Shown piece by piece: positions 41,006 to 48,711 of a stretch of 64,000 bases of DNA; position 1 is the stretch's first letter; every line of letters starts with the position of its first letter. A model generated the notes under the pieces. That model saw only the letters and a program-made list of their open reading frames with translations, made no database searches and had not been told where the DNA came from. The DNA comes from Streptomyces sp. HB132 (GTDB taxonomy: Bacteria > Actinomycetota > Actinomycetes > Streptomycetales > Streptomycetaceae). The position numbers were made by a program, and so were the translations under genes. The stretch is taken from assembly GCF_016909575.1 (NCBI RefSeq), contig NZ_JAFBGA010000001.1:62001-126000 (forward strand), in the 5' to 3' direction.

Positions 41006-42361
41006 ATGACCGGGTGCCTGGTCACGCTGCTGCTGGTCGTCGTCACCGCACTGATCCTGCGGTGGCGGCGTCCCGCCTGGTACTGGATGACCTTCGGGGT
41101 CACCCTTGCCGCGTTGCGAGTAGCTGTCCGATACGCCTCGGTCATGGACGCCTGCGGGCTCACCGTTCCGCCCGCCCGTTGGCGTCTCTCCCTCGCCCGG
41201 ATGACGAACCGTCCCGTTCCTGAGTCGAGGGCCCCGCGCATTCTCCGGCTTCGGCCTACTCGTACCGGGCTGGTCCTGCGGATCAAGCTCCGTCCCGGTC
41301 AGGATGCCTTCGACGTTGCTTCGGCCACCGACCGCCTCCGGCACTCCTTCGGGATGTACGGAGTCACCTCCCGCGAACTTCGCTCGGGAATCGTGGAGTT
41401 ACGGATGACGGGATACGACGTCCTTCGGCGGGTGCAGATGCCCGCCGAAACCGGCCCCGCGCCGATGCGTATCCCCGTCGCGCTGCGCGAGGACGGATCC
41501 GTCCACTACCGCGACTACCGGGCTGTGCCCCACGGGCTGACGCTCGGCGCGACCGAGTCGGGGAAGTCCGTCTACCAGCGCAACCTGGTCGCCGGCCTCG
41601 CGGCGCACGACGTCGCGCTCGTCGGGATCGACTGCAAACAGGGCGTCGAGCTCTTTCCGCTCGCCCGGCGCTTCTCCGCCCTCGCCGACAACCCGGACAC
41701 CGCCCTCGAACTCCTCGAAGCACTCGTGCGGCACATGGAGGACGTCTACCAGCTCATCCGTTCCGCTCAGCGCATCACCGTCGACGTTCCTGACGCCGAC
41801 ATAGCTGCCGATATCTGGGACCTGCCGGCCGACATACGCCCGACTCCGGTCGTGGTCCTGGTCGACGAGGTTGCCGAGCTGGCGCTGTTCGCCACCAAGG
41901 ACGAAGAGAAGCGCCGCGACCGGATCGTCACTGCTCTGGTCCGCCTCGCCCAGCTCGGCCGTGCCGCAGGGATCTACCTGGAGATCTGTGGCCAGCGCTT
42001 CGGTTCCGAACTCGGCAAGGGCATCACGATGCTCCGTGCCCAACTCACGGGTCGGACGGCCCACCGCGTCAACGACGAGTCCAGCGCCAACATGGCCTTC
42101 GGAGACATCGCTCCGGACGCCGTCCTTGCCGCGATCCAGATTCCCACCGACGTCCCCGGTATCGCGGTCTCGGGTGACTCGACTGGTGGATGGACCCGCA
42201 TCCGAGCACCGCACACCTCGCTGCGCCAAGCCGTGAACATCTGCAACCGGCACGCCGACCGTACTCCGGATGTGCCCGCCCTCGCGGCCTTCCGGCCCGC
42301 CGTCACACCCCTGGCCTCGGCCTCCGCGCCGCTAACCAAAGCCGCGCCCACCACCGCTTGA
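41006..42361 (+). CDS. FtsK/SpoIIIE-like DNA translocase (Tra)
   Basis: The 451-residue protein has an N-terminal transmembrane region (about residues 3-18 and 24-41) and an FtsK-type ATPase domain with Walker A GATESGKSVYQ (about 180-190) and Walker B VVVLVDEVAEL (about 277-287). In pSAM2/SLP1 this single protein moves double-stranded DNA between mycelia. Two nucleotides separate it from the upstream stop codon. A C-terminal Pro/Ala-rich tail may contain the DNA-recognition helix. Confidence 0.88.
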   Translation: MTGCLVTLLLVVVTALILRWRRPAWYWMTFGVTLAALRVAVRYASVMDACGLTVPPARWRLSLARMTNRPVPESRAPRILRLRPTRTGLVLRIKLRPGQDAFDVASATDRLRHSFGMYGVTSRELRSGIVELRMTGYDVLRRVQMPAETGPAPMRIPVALREDGSVHYRDYRAVPHGLTLGATESGKSVYQRNLVAGLAAHDVALVGIDCKQGVELFPLARRFSALADNPDTALELLEALVRHMEDVYQLIRSAQRITVDVPDADIAADIWDLPADIRPTPVVVLVDEVAELALFATKDEEKRRDRIVTALVRLAQLGRAAGIYLEICGQRFGSELGKGITMLRAQLTGRTAHRVNDESSANMAFGDIAPDAVLAAIQIPTDVPGIAVSGDSTGGWTRIRAPHTSLRQAVNICNRHADRTPDVPALAAFRPAVTPLASASAPLTKAAPTTA

Positions 42362-42436
42362 CCTCCCGCTCACCGGTCGGCGTGACCATTCCTGCGCCAA
42401 GTCCCTACCCGCCCCATGCCGAAATGGAGAAGTCCG

Positions 42437-43102
42437 ATGGCCCGTCCCTCCGTGCGCGTGGACGCCGTACTGATCCAAGCCGTTATCGCTGGCGCGCTCT
42501 CCTTCGCCCACCTCCACGACCTCGCCGCCGCCGCGGGCCAGGACGGCTGGAAGGCATGGGCCTACCCGATCAGCGTTGATCTGCTCCTGGTCGCTGCCTG
42601 GCGGCGGCTACGCAAGGACGGCCCGTCCCGGCTCGCCTGGTGCTGGTTCCTGATCGCGCTCGTCGCTTCGCTCGGTGCCAACGTCGCCACCGCAGGATTC
42701 CTCGATCTCGCGCACCCTCCGGCCTGGTTGCGCTTCGGCATTGCTGGATGGCCCGCGCTCGCCTTCCTCGGCGGGACGCTCCTCGCCCACACAGAGACCT
42801 CGGTTGAGGACGGGACGCTCGTTCCGGCGGTGCCTACGGCTGATTCCTCAGCGCCGGAGCTCGTCACCGAGGAACAGGCCCCGGAGCTGGAACCAGCGCC
42901 GATTCCTGCCGCTGAGGAGTCTCCGGTCCTGCCTCCCGTCGACACATCTCCGCCCGTGCCGGCCGCGCTTGTCGACCACGCCCGGAAGGTCGCCGACGAA
43001 CACCGCGCCCGTACCGGTTCAACGATCGACACCGACACGCTCCGCGCCCGCCTCGGAGTTCCGACCCAACTCGCCGCCGCGATCGCCGCTCAGCTCGCCT
43101 GA
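42437..43102 (+). CDS. DUF2637/Spd-type membrane protein
   Basis: The 221-residue protein has four hydrophobic segments (about residues 10-110), followed by a long Pro/Glu-rich linker and a C-terminal helix-turn-helix-like tail (IDTDTLRARLGVPTQLAAAI). This is the DUF2637 layout found in AICE spread proteins. It should help intramycelial plasmid spread with the translocase. The ATG at 42437 is chosen because of GGAGAAG at 42425-42431. Confidence 0.75.
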   Translation: MARPSVRVDAVLIQAVIAGALSFAHLHDLAAAAGQDGWKAWAYPISVDLLLVAAWRRLRKDGPSRLAWCWFLIALVASLGANVATAGFLDLAHPPAWLRFGIAGWPALAFLGGTLLAHTETSVEDGTLVPAVPTADSSAPELVTEEQAPELEPAPIPAAEESPVLPPVDTSPPVPAALVDHARKVADEHRARTGSTIDTDTLRARLGVPTQLAAAIAAQLA

Positions 43103-43120
43103 CCCGAGAGGAGACCCACC

Positions 43121-43312
43121 ATGCCCGCCCGCGACCACTTCCACTCCGTGATGCGGATCGGACCGGTGCAGATCGGTACCCACCGCGACCGGCACGGCCG
43201 CACTCAGCACGCCGCCGTGTGCACCGCCGACCGCTGCGGTTGGTCGTCCGACTTCAGCAGCCGATCCGCCGCCCAGCTCGCCGCCCGCACCCACCGCTGC
43301 AAGGTCCGATGA
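43121..43312 (+). CDS. Mobile element transfer protein (SpdA/SpdC-like, 63 aa)
   Basis: The small protein (MPARDHFHSVMRIGPVQIGT, then CTADRCGWSSDFSSRSAAQL) has three cysteines and histidines resembling a zinc-binding fold. It matches the short mobile element transfer protein seen in AICE spd operons. An excellent RBS (GAGAGGAG) precedes it. Confidence 0.7.
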   Translation: MPARDHFHSVMRIGPVQIGTHRDRHGRTQHAAVCTADRCGWSSDFSSRSAAQLAARTHRCKVR

Positions 43313-43324
43313 AGGGGACCCGCC

Positions 43325-43480
43325 ATGGACGTACCGCTCTGGCTCGCCCTGATCGTCGTCGGCTGGCTCGGCGTGAAGCTGATCCGCCCGCCCTGGTGGC
43401 TCGTGCTCGTGCTGCTGCTCGGCGGATATCTCCTCGCCGACAGCCTCCTGACCCCTGTGATCGACACCGCCGTCAAGTAA
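43325..43480 (+). CDS. Small two-helix membrane protein (51 aa) of the spread operon
   Basis: The ATG at 43325 is preceded by GAAGGGGAC. The 51-residue product (MDVPLWLALIVVGWLGVKLI, then RPPWWLVLVLLLGGYLLADS) is almost entirely hydrophobic and has two membrane helices, as Spd proteins do. It sits in the spd/rep operon with 12-bp and 23-bp gaps. It is easily overlooked because of its length. Confidence 0.65.
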   Translation: MDVPLWLALIVVGWLGVKLIRPPWWLVLVLLLGGYLLADSLLTPVIDTAVK

Positions 43481-43503
43481 CCCCCACCGAAGGGAGAACC
43501 GCC

Positions 43504-43806
43504 ATGCTCAGCCCGAAGATCCCCACCAACCCGTTGCCGACCGGAATCGTCACCGGAACCGCCCGGAGCGACGTCCCCGCCGTGCCCCACCAGAGCCCGG
43601 CCCCAGCCCCTACGGCTCCCGCACGCCCCACGGTTCAGCTCACGCCCGGTTCCGTCGTGGCCGTCATCGGTGGCGGCACCGCCGTGGTGCTGGTCGTCGG
43701 TGCGGTCCTGGTCTCCATGCTCCTCGCGGTCGCCGTCACCGCCGCGTCGCTCGCCATCAGCGCCCTGGTCATTCGGTCGCTCGTGGCGTCGCAGAACCAT
43801 CGCTGA
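43504..43806 (+). CDS. SpdD-like spread protein
   Basis: The 100-residue protein has a Pro-rich N-terminus (~45 residues) followed by two strongly hydrophobic helices (SVVAVIGGGTAVVLVVGAVL, LLAVAVTAASLAISALVIRS). This is typical of Spd proteins of Streptomyces plasmids, which shape pock formation and intramycelial spread. RBS GAAGGGAG precedes the ATG. Confidence 0.7.
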   Translation: MLSPKIPTNPLPTGIVTGTARSDVPAVPHQSPAPAPTAPARPTVQLTPGSVVAVIGGGTAVVLVVGAVLVSMLLAVAVTAASLAISALVIRSLVASQNHR

Positions 43807-43897
43807 CCGGCTTCCGGGCGGCCTCGATACCGCCAAGCATCCGCCGCCCGGAAGCCGTGCTCCTGCCCGAACCACAGATCCGGAAGGAAGCACCATC

Positions 43898-43942
43898 ATG
43901 ACCGACCGCACCGCCCGCCTCCGGGGGAGTGCACATGCCTGA
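43898..43942 (+). CDS. 14-residue leader peptide overlapping repSA
   Basis: A good RBS (GGAAGGAAG) and ATG at 43898 encode MTDRTARLRGSAHA-stop. The stop lies 5 nt past the first base of the initiator start codon (43935). Translation of this short frame could open or couple ribosome loading onto the initiator gene. Whether it is functional is uncertain. Confidence 0.4.
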   Translation: MTDRTARLRGSAHA

Positions 43943-45308
43943 ATCGCAGCTCGACCGGCTCACCCTCGGTGACCTGCTGAGGGTGGCCTCGGCCCCCGAG
44001 TTCCACCGCTGGGAGGACCAGATCCGCCGCACTGGTGGCTGCTCCGACCCGATCCACCTGACCGGTTGGACCCTCACCAAGGACCAGACCACCGGCGTGA
44101 CCCTTCACCACTACTCGACCGAGACCGAGCCCGGCGGACGTCTCCGCCTCGCCTGCGGCAACCGGCGCGCTTCCCGCTGCCCCTCTTGCGCCTGGACGTA
44201 CGCCGGAGACACCTACCACCTGATCCGCGCGGGCCTGGCCGGAGACGACCGCCGCGATGTCCCTGCCACGGTGCGGGATCACCCCCGGGTCTTCGCCACC
44301 CTTACCGCCCCTTCCTTCGGCCCGGTCCACAACCGTCCCGAACGTGGCACTTGTCGATGCGGTAGTCGGCACTCGGCAGATGCATCCGAGCTCGGTACCG
44401 CCCTGGACCCTGAGACGTACGACTACGCCGGATCGGTCCTGTTCAACAACCACGCCGGCGACCTCTGGATGCGGTTCACCACACGCCTCCGACGGGAGAT
44501 CGCGGCCCGCGCCGGACTCACGCAGGTGGAACTGAAGGAATCTGCCCGGCTCTCGTACGGCAAAGTCGCGGAGTTTCAGAGGCGTGGGGCGATCCACTTC
44601 CACACCGTGATGCGGATCGACGGACCGGACGGGCCCGGCACGCCACCTCCGTCCTGGGCCACCGTCGACCTGCTCACCGATGCGATACACGCAGCCGCTC
44701 AGCACAACTACACCTCGGTGTCCGCACCCGCCGTTGACGATCAGCACGCTCGTATCTTCCGCTGGGGCACACAACTCGACGTCCGCCCGGTTGTTGCCTT
44801 CGGCGACGGCTCCGATGTCACCGAACAGGCTGTGGCGTCCTACGTCGCGAAGTACGCCACCAAGGCGGCGGAGAACACCGGCACTCTGGACCGCCGCATC
44901 GGTGAACTCTCCGAACTCGATCGCCACGGCGTCCCTGACCACGCCCGCCGCCTCATCGCCGCGTGTCACCTTCTCGATCCGCTCTACCCCGAACGTCGGT
45001 TGTGGGCCTGGGCGCACATGCTCGGGTTCCGCGGTCACTTCTCCTCGAAGTCCCGCCGCTACTCGACCACCCTCGGCGAGCTCCGCCAGGCCCGCGCCGA
45101 CTTCCGTGCCGCGCCGGAACGGCAGTCCCTCGGCCTGGAGGACGGCGTCCCGGACACGGTGCTCGTCCTGGCCGACTGGCAGTACGCCGGCCACGGTCAC
45201 TCGCCCGGCGAATCCGTCCTCGCCGCGACCATTGCCCGTGGTCTCCAGCTCAACCGCGAAACCGCCCGTGCAGCCATGGCGGAGCTGGTCGACGAGGGGG
45301 AGTGGTGA
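43935..45308 (+). CDS. repSA: RepSA-like rolling-circle replication initiator
   Basis: The 457-residue protein has a cysteine cluster (CGNRRASRCPSCAWTYAGDT, later CRCGSRH), the HUH metal-binding motif in AIHFHTVMRID (about residues 217-227) and a YVAKYATKAAE segment with candidate catalytic tyrosines. It is the family of pSAM2 RepSA, which nicks the double-strand origin and starts rolling-circle replication of the excised element. The order repSA-xis-int is that of pSAM2. Xis overlaps its end by 4 nt. Confidence 0.85.
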   Translation: MPESQLDRLTLGDLLRVASAPEFHRWEDQIRRTGGCSDPIHLTGWTLTKDQTTGVTLHHYSTETEPGGRLRLACGNRRASRCPSCAWTYAGDTYHLIRAGLAGDDRRDVPATVRDHPRVFATLTAPSFGPVHNRPERGTCRCGSRHSADASELGTALDPETYDYAGSVLFNNHAGDLWMRFTTRLRREIAARAGLTQVELKESARLSYGKVAEFQRRGAIHFHTVMRIDGPDGPGTPPPSWATVDLLTDAIHAAAQHNYTSVSAPAVDDQHARIFRWGTQLDVRPVVAFGDGSDVTEQAVASYVAKYATKAAENTGTLDRRIGELSELDRHGVPDHARRLIAACHLLDPLYPERRLWAWAHMLGFRGHFSSKSRRYSTTLGELRQARADFRAAPERQSLGLEDGVPDTVLVLADWQYAGHGHSPGESVLAATIARGLQLNRETARAAMAELVDEGEW

Positions 45309-45511
45309 CCATGGCGCTCCCTCTGCCGAGTCGCTATCTGACGCCTGACGATCTGGTCGAGATGTTCGAGCTACCCAGCATCGAGACGGTCTACCAGTGG
45401 CGCCGGAAGCGGACCGGCCCCCGCGGCTTCCGTGTCGGCCGGCACCTCCGCTTCGACCCCGACGACGTACGGGCCTGGGTCGACTCCCGCCGGAGCGAGG
45501 CGGCTGCCTGA
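45305..45511 (+). CDS. xis: Excisionase (Xis)
   Basis: The 68-residue protein has a MerR/excisionase-type winged helix (YLTPDDLVEMFELPSIETVY, then QWRRKRTGPRGFRVGRHLRF). It directs the integrase toward excision by bending DNA at the att sites. A GTG at 45305 overlaps the upstream stop (GTGA); the ATG at 45311 is an alternative. The int gene begins in its stop codon (TGATG). Confidence 0.88.
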   Translation: MTMALPLPSRYLTPDDLVEMFELPSIETVYQWRRKRTGPRGFRVGRHLRFDPDDVRAWVDSRRSEAAA

Positions 45512-46758
45512 TGGCCGGACACATTCAGGACCGCTGGTTCGTGACCGTGACCGGCCCTGACGGTAAGCCGCGCAAGGTGAAGTCGGATCGCTACGGAGTG
45601 GGGTCCCGCTACCGTGCGCGCTACGTCGGGCCGGACGGCACGGAGAAGTCGAAGAGCTTTCCAGACCGACAGAAGCGGCTCGCCGATCAGTGGCTGGCTC
45701 ATACCGAAGCGGACATGGCGCGGGGACAGTTCATCGATCCCCGCGCGGCCCGAACCACCTTCCAGCAGTACGCGGAGGGCTGGGTGTCCACCCAAGGGGC
45801 GGACCCCAACACGCAAGCCTCGATGGAGTCGCAGCTCCGGCTGCACGCGTTCCCGCACCTCGGCACGCGTCCACTCGGTTCGTTCCAGCCGGCGCACATC
45901 CGCGACTGGGTGCAGCAGCTCCAGGCGAACGGTGTGCGTGGCTCGTACGCCCGGACGATCTACTCCAACGTTCGGGCGGCTCTCAGCGCGGCCGTGGATG
46001 ACGGGCACCTTCCACGGAATCCTTGCGCTGCCCGCTCGGTACGGCCGCCGACCGTGGACACGAAGCGCGTCACGCCCTGGACGACGGAACGGCTCTTCGC
46101 GGTGCGTGCGGGCATGCCAGAGCGGTATCAGGCGATGGTCGACCTGGGAGGCGGCTGCGGCCTACGGCAGGGCGAGATCCTGGGCGTCGCGGTGGACGCG
46201 CTCGACTTCCGCTCGGACACGCTGCACGTCGTCCAGCAGCTCAAGCTGAGCCGCAGCAAGCCCGTCTTCGCCCCTCCCAAGGGCGGCAAGCTGCGAGACG
46301 TGCCGCTCCCCGGCCCGGTCGCTGAGGCACTTCGGGCCCACCTGAAGCAATTCCCGCCGGTCGAGATCACGTTGCCGTGGAAGGTCGCGGGCGGACCGCT
46401 GGTGACCAAGCAGCTCGTCTTCATGGGTCCGCGGGGTGGTCACGTCTGGCGAACCTCGCTGAACGAGGAGGCGTGGAAACCGGCCCTGGCCTCGGCTGGA
46501 GTAATCCCGACACCGGCGGCCGGCGCTCCGCACGCCGAGTCACGCGAGAACGGCATGCACGCCATGCGGCACTTCTACGCATCGGTGCTGCTGGACGCTG
46601 GGGAGAACATCAAGGCGCTTGCCGAGTACCTCGGGCACTCGGACCCTGGCCTGACGCTGCGGGTGTATGCGCACCTGATGCCGTCGAGCCAGGAGCGGAC
46701 TCGAAATGCAGTCGCTGCTGCTTACTCAACGTCCACTCCGTTCTCTGTCAGCCCATAA
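45511..46758 (+). CDS. int: Tyrosine-family site-specific integrase
   Basis: The 415-residue protein has an arm-binding/SAM-like N-terminal half and a tyrosine recombinase catalytic domain with the first Arg in GGGCGLRQGEILGVAVDALD, the HxxR in NGMHAMRHFYAS, and a late GHSDPGLTLRVYAHLMPSSQ holding the His and the nucleophile Tyr. It integrates and excises the element at the gpmA 3' end. It lies 762 bp from attR and faces it. Coupled to xis by a 1-nt overlap. Confidence 0.92.
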   Translation: MAGHIQDRWFVTVTGPDGKPRKVKSDRYGVGSRYRARYVGPDGTEKSKSFPDRQKRLADQWLAHTEADMARGQFIDPRAARTTFQQYAEGWVSTQGADPNTQASMESQLRLHAFPHLGTRPLGSFQPAHIRDWVQQLQANGVRGSYARTIYSNVRAALSAAVDDGHLPRNPCAARSVRPPTVDTKRVTPWTTERLFAVRAGMPERYQAMVDLGGGCGLRQGEILGVAVDALDFRSDTLHVVQQLKLSRSKPVFAPPKGGKLRDVPLPGPVAEALRAHLKQFPPVEITLPWKVAGGPLVTKQLVFMGPRGGHVWRTSLNEEAWKPALASAGVIPTPAAGAPHAESRENGMHAMRHFYASVLLDAGENIKALAEYLGHSDPGLTLRVYAHLMPSSQERTRNAVAAAYSTSTPFSVSP

Positions 46759-46855
46759 AGCAGCGTCAAGGGACTTTTCGGCAAGCTGGTCGACGTTCCA
46801 CTCATGGATGGTTCGTACCGCCCGTGGGTGGAACGTATCTGTCACGCAAGCAATT

Positions 46856-46875
46856 CTTTCTGTCGTGACAGAAAG
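46856..46875. promoter_or_regulatory. Palindromic site downstream of int
   Basis: CTTTCTGTC and GACAGAAAG are exact inverted copies separated by 2 bp, 98 bp past the integrase stop. It could be an operator for a regulator encoded in the element or part of the attP region. Confidence 0.5.
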
Positions 46876-47163
46876 CTAGCTAGGAAGCTCGCTGAAATCT
46901 CCCAGCAGAGGGCACCGAAACGTACTGGCTCCTCCCACCTGCGGGCCCACCACCTCCCACCCGGGACCACCACCCCACCTGACCCCGTCCCGCTGCTGGG
47001 ATGATTCGTCCACAGCGCTGGACAGCAAGGGCAGCACCTTTCGCACGCATGCCGTTATGCATGTACAACTCGAAGGCTCCGCACGGTTTTTCTCCGTAGC
47101 GCCGCCAGCAAGCTGGGAGTTTGTCGCCGGAGCAATCTTCATGGGAAAGTCTCAGCGGCATAA

Positions 47164-47191
47164 GAATGCCGCCCGGCCAGGGGCGGCATTC
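47164..47191 (+). terminator. Terminator-like hairpin downstream of int
   Basis: GAATGCCGCC (47164-47173) pairs perfectly with GGCGGCATTC (47182-47191) around an 8-nt loop. It could end the tra-spd-rep-xis-int transcript. Confidence 0.6.
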
Positions 47192-47256
47192 GCCTCCGTG
47201 CCGCTTTTCAGTCATGACCTTGATCCGGTGTAACCGAAGCACAGCAGGAGAACTTC

Positions 47257-47436
47257 ATGGTCCCACGTACGGGCATGAGCATCGACGTCCACCCACGTGA
47301 TCTACCGATTGTTCTGATCGGCACGGGTGGCGGGGCACTCGCGCTGTGGGCAGACGCATCCCCTGAGATCGCCATCCCGGCGGCGCTACTGATCGTGCTC
47401 GACATCCGCGTGCGCTTCTGGCGCGGTCAAGTCTGA
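47257..47436 (+). CDS. Small membrane protein (59 aa) next to attR
   Basis: The ATG at 47257 is preceded by AGGAG (47246-47250). The product MVPRTGMSIDVHPRDLPIVL ... ends RVRFWRGQV and has two hydrophobic segments (about residues 17-31 and 38-50). Its stop codon lies within the right arm repeat. Function is unknown; such small genes between int and attR are seen in related elements. Confidence 0.5.
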   Translation: MVPRTGMSIDVHPRDLPIVLIGTGGGALALWADASPEIAIPAALLIVLDIRVRFWRGQV

Positions 47437-47455
47437 CGGCCCACAGACGGCCCAG
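47435..47455. repeat. Right arm-type repeats
   Basis: Two GACGGCCCA units in tandem match the pair at 28887-28907 with one mismatch in 21 bases. They lie 65 bp inside attR, in the same orientation as the left pair. They are likely integrase arm sites. Confidence 0.6.
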
Positions 47456-47460
47456 CGCAC

Positions 47461-47508
47461 GAAGAAGCCCCCCACCACGCGGAGAACCCGCAGGTGGGGG
47501 GCTTCTTC
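47461..47508 (-). terminator. Element-supplied gpmA terminator
   Basis: GAAGAAGCCCCCCACC (47461-47476) pairs perfectly with 47493-47508, a 16-bp stem with an inner GCGG/CCGC hairpin. On the minus strand it begins 9 nt after the gpmA stop, so the element restores not only the last codons but also a terminator for its target gene. Confidence 0.75.
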
Positions 47509-47516
47509 AGCTCTGC

Positions 47517-48278
47517 TTACTTCTTCTTGCCCTGGTTCTTCACGGCCTCGATCGCGGCCTTCGCCGCGTCCGGGTCGAGGTAGGTCCCGCCCGGCTTCAG
47601 GGGGCGGAAGTCGGCGTCCAGCTCGTAGGCGAGCGGGATGCCGGTCGGGATGTTGAGGCCCGAGATGGCGTCGTCGGAGATGCCGTCCAGGTGCTTCACC
47701 AGGCCGCGCAGGCTGTTGCCGTGGGCGGCGACCAGGACGGTCTTGCCGTCGAGGAGGTCCGGGACGATGCCGTCGTACCAGTACGGCAGCATGCGGATGA
47801 CGACGTCCTTGAGGCACTCCGTGCGCGGGCGCAGCTCCGGCGGGATCGTCGCGTAGCGCGGGTCGGCGCTCTGCGAGAACTCGGTGCCGTCCTCGAGGGC
47901 GGGCGGCGGGGTGTCGTACGAACGGCGCCAGAGCATGAACTGCTCCTCGCCGAACTCGGCGAGCGTCTGGGCCTTGTCCTTGCCCTGGAGGGCGCCGTAG
48001 TGGCGCTCGTTCAGCCGCCAGGAGCGGTGCACGGGGATCCAGTGGCGGTCGGCGGCTTCCAGCCCGAGCTGGGCCGTGCGGATCGCGCGCTTCTGGAGGG
48101 AGGTGTGCACGACGTCGGGGAGCAGGCCGGCGTCCTTGAGCAGCTCACCGCCGCGTACCGCCTCCTTCTCGCCCTTGTCGGTGAGGTCTACGTCCACCCA
48201 ACCGGTGAACAGGTTCTTGGCGTTCCATTCGCTCTCGCCGTGGCGGAGGAGGATCAGCTTGTACGGTGCGTCGGCCAT
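47517..48278 (-). CDS. gpmA: 2,3-bisphosphoglycerate-dependent phosphoglycerate mutase (target gene of the element)
   Basis: The 253-residue glycolytic enzyme has the catalytic [20 protein letters not shown] motif (about residues 9-28) and [13 protein letters not shown] (second histidine). It interconverts 3- and 2-phosphoglycerate. The last codons ([12 protein letters not shown]) lie in the attachment site; the element changed only the final Lys codon and the stop. TACGCT (48286-48291, minus strand) lies 7 nt before the ATG, so the message is leaderless. Position between the mshA group and phoU-phoR-phoP is conserved. Confidence 0.95.
   Translation of the reverse strand: MADAPYKLILLRHGESEWNAKNLFTGWVDVDLTDKGEKEAVRGGELLKDAGLLPDVVHTSLQKRAIRTAQLGLEAADRHWIPVHRSWRLNERHYGALQGKDKAQTLAEFGEEQFMLWRRSYDTPPPALEDGTEFSQSADPRYATIPPELRPRTECLKDVVIRMLPYWYDGIVPDLLDGKTVLVAAHGNSLRGLVKHLDGISDDAISGLNIPTGIPLAYELDADFRPLKPGGTYLDPDAAKAAIEAVKNQGKKK
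47521..47535. repeat. attR core
   Basis: The 15-bp core is identical to attL. It encodes part of the gpmA C-terminus on the minus strand, so integration preserves the reading frame. Confidence 0.85.
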
Positions 48279-48711
48279 GCGTCCGAGCGTAATCGAATGC
48301 GTGCGGCCTCCGCTCGCCCGGTCACAGGGCGGACCGACGGCGGGTGGGGGACATGACGATTGACGGGGGGCGTCAATTGAGTGGCGGCCGCGGATTCCGC
48401 GTTCGGCTACTGGCTGCTGATGCGGAACCTGAGCCTCGCGGAACCGGCCCCCGCCGGTGCGGCGGCCCCCGTCGCACCGGAAGACACGGCCACCGTGCCG
48501 CCCCTGCCGGTCGCTCCGCCCCTGCCGGTCGCTCCGACCACGGCCACCGAGCGGGCCGAGTCCGAACCGGCGGTCTGACGGGGCGGGGGTCGGAGGGGCG
48601 GGCGGTCTCAGGACGAGGCCGTCCGAGGCGCGGGCCGCAACGGCACCCCCGCGGCGGACCCACGTCCGCCGCGGGGGTGCAAGCAGGTGCCCGGGCTCGC
48701 GCGGCCGCTAC
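48279..48711. other. Intergenic region upstream of gpmA
   Basis: It contains the gpmA leaderless promoter, a possible 65-residue Pro/Ala-rich frame (GTG at 48381, stop 48578) with internal LPVAP repeats and no good support, and the terminator at 48643-48680. Confidence 0.4.
48643..48680. terminator. Strong bidirectional hairpin
   Basis: A perfect 17-bp stem (GCACCCCCGCGGCGGAC and its complement) with loop CCAC lies 31 bp downstream of the cysteine-rich mini-gene on the minus strand and probably ends it. Confidence 0.75.

Larger units (their letters stand above)
46759..47256. other. Intergenic region between int and a small membrane ORF
   Basis: It contains a 9-2-9 palindrome, CTTTCTGTC-GT-GACAGAAAG (46856-46875), whose 2-nt centre suits an operator better than a hairpin. 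It also contains a terminator-like stem (47164-47191). No gene is convincing. Confidence 0.5.
28765..47535. mobile_element. Integrated actinomycete conjugative element (AICE, pSAM2-like) in the 3' end of gpmA
   Basis: The element is bounded by a 15-bp direct repeat, TTCTTCTTGCCCTGG (28765-28779 and 47521-47535). It carries integrase, Xis, a RepSA-like initiator, Spd membrane proteins, an FtsK/TraB translocase, a KorSA-like GntR repressor and a NUDIX protein, all in pSAM2-like order beside attR. The repeat-to-repeat unit is 18,756 bp. Left of the repeat the sequence still encodes the old gpmA end (GKKK-stop, TAG); right of it gpmA has a new end (GKKK-stop, TAA) supplied by the element. Cargo includes a methylase/helicase pair. 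Flanking genes are contiguous in related genomes. Confidence 0.88.

Noticed and set aside
48381..48578. 65-residue Pro/Ala-rich frame beside gpmA
   Set aside because: It has internal LPVAP repeats and a GTG start but no ribosome-binding site, and composition alone explains it. It is mentioned only in the intergenic note.
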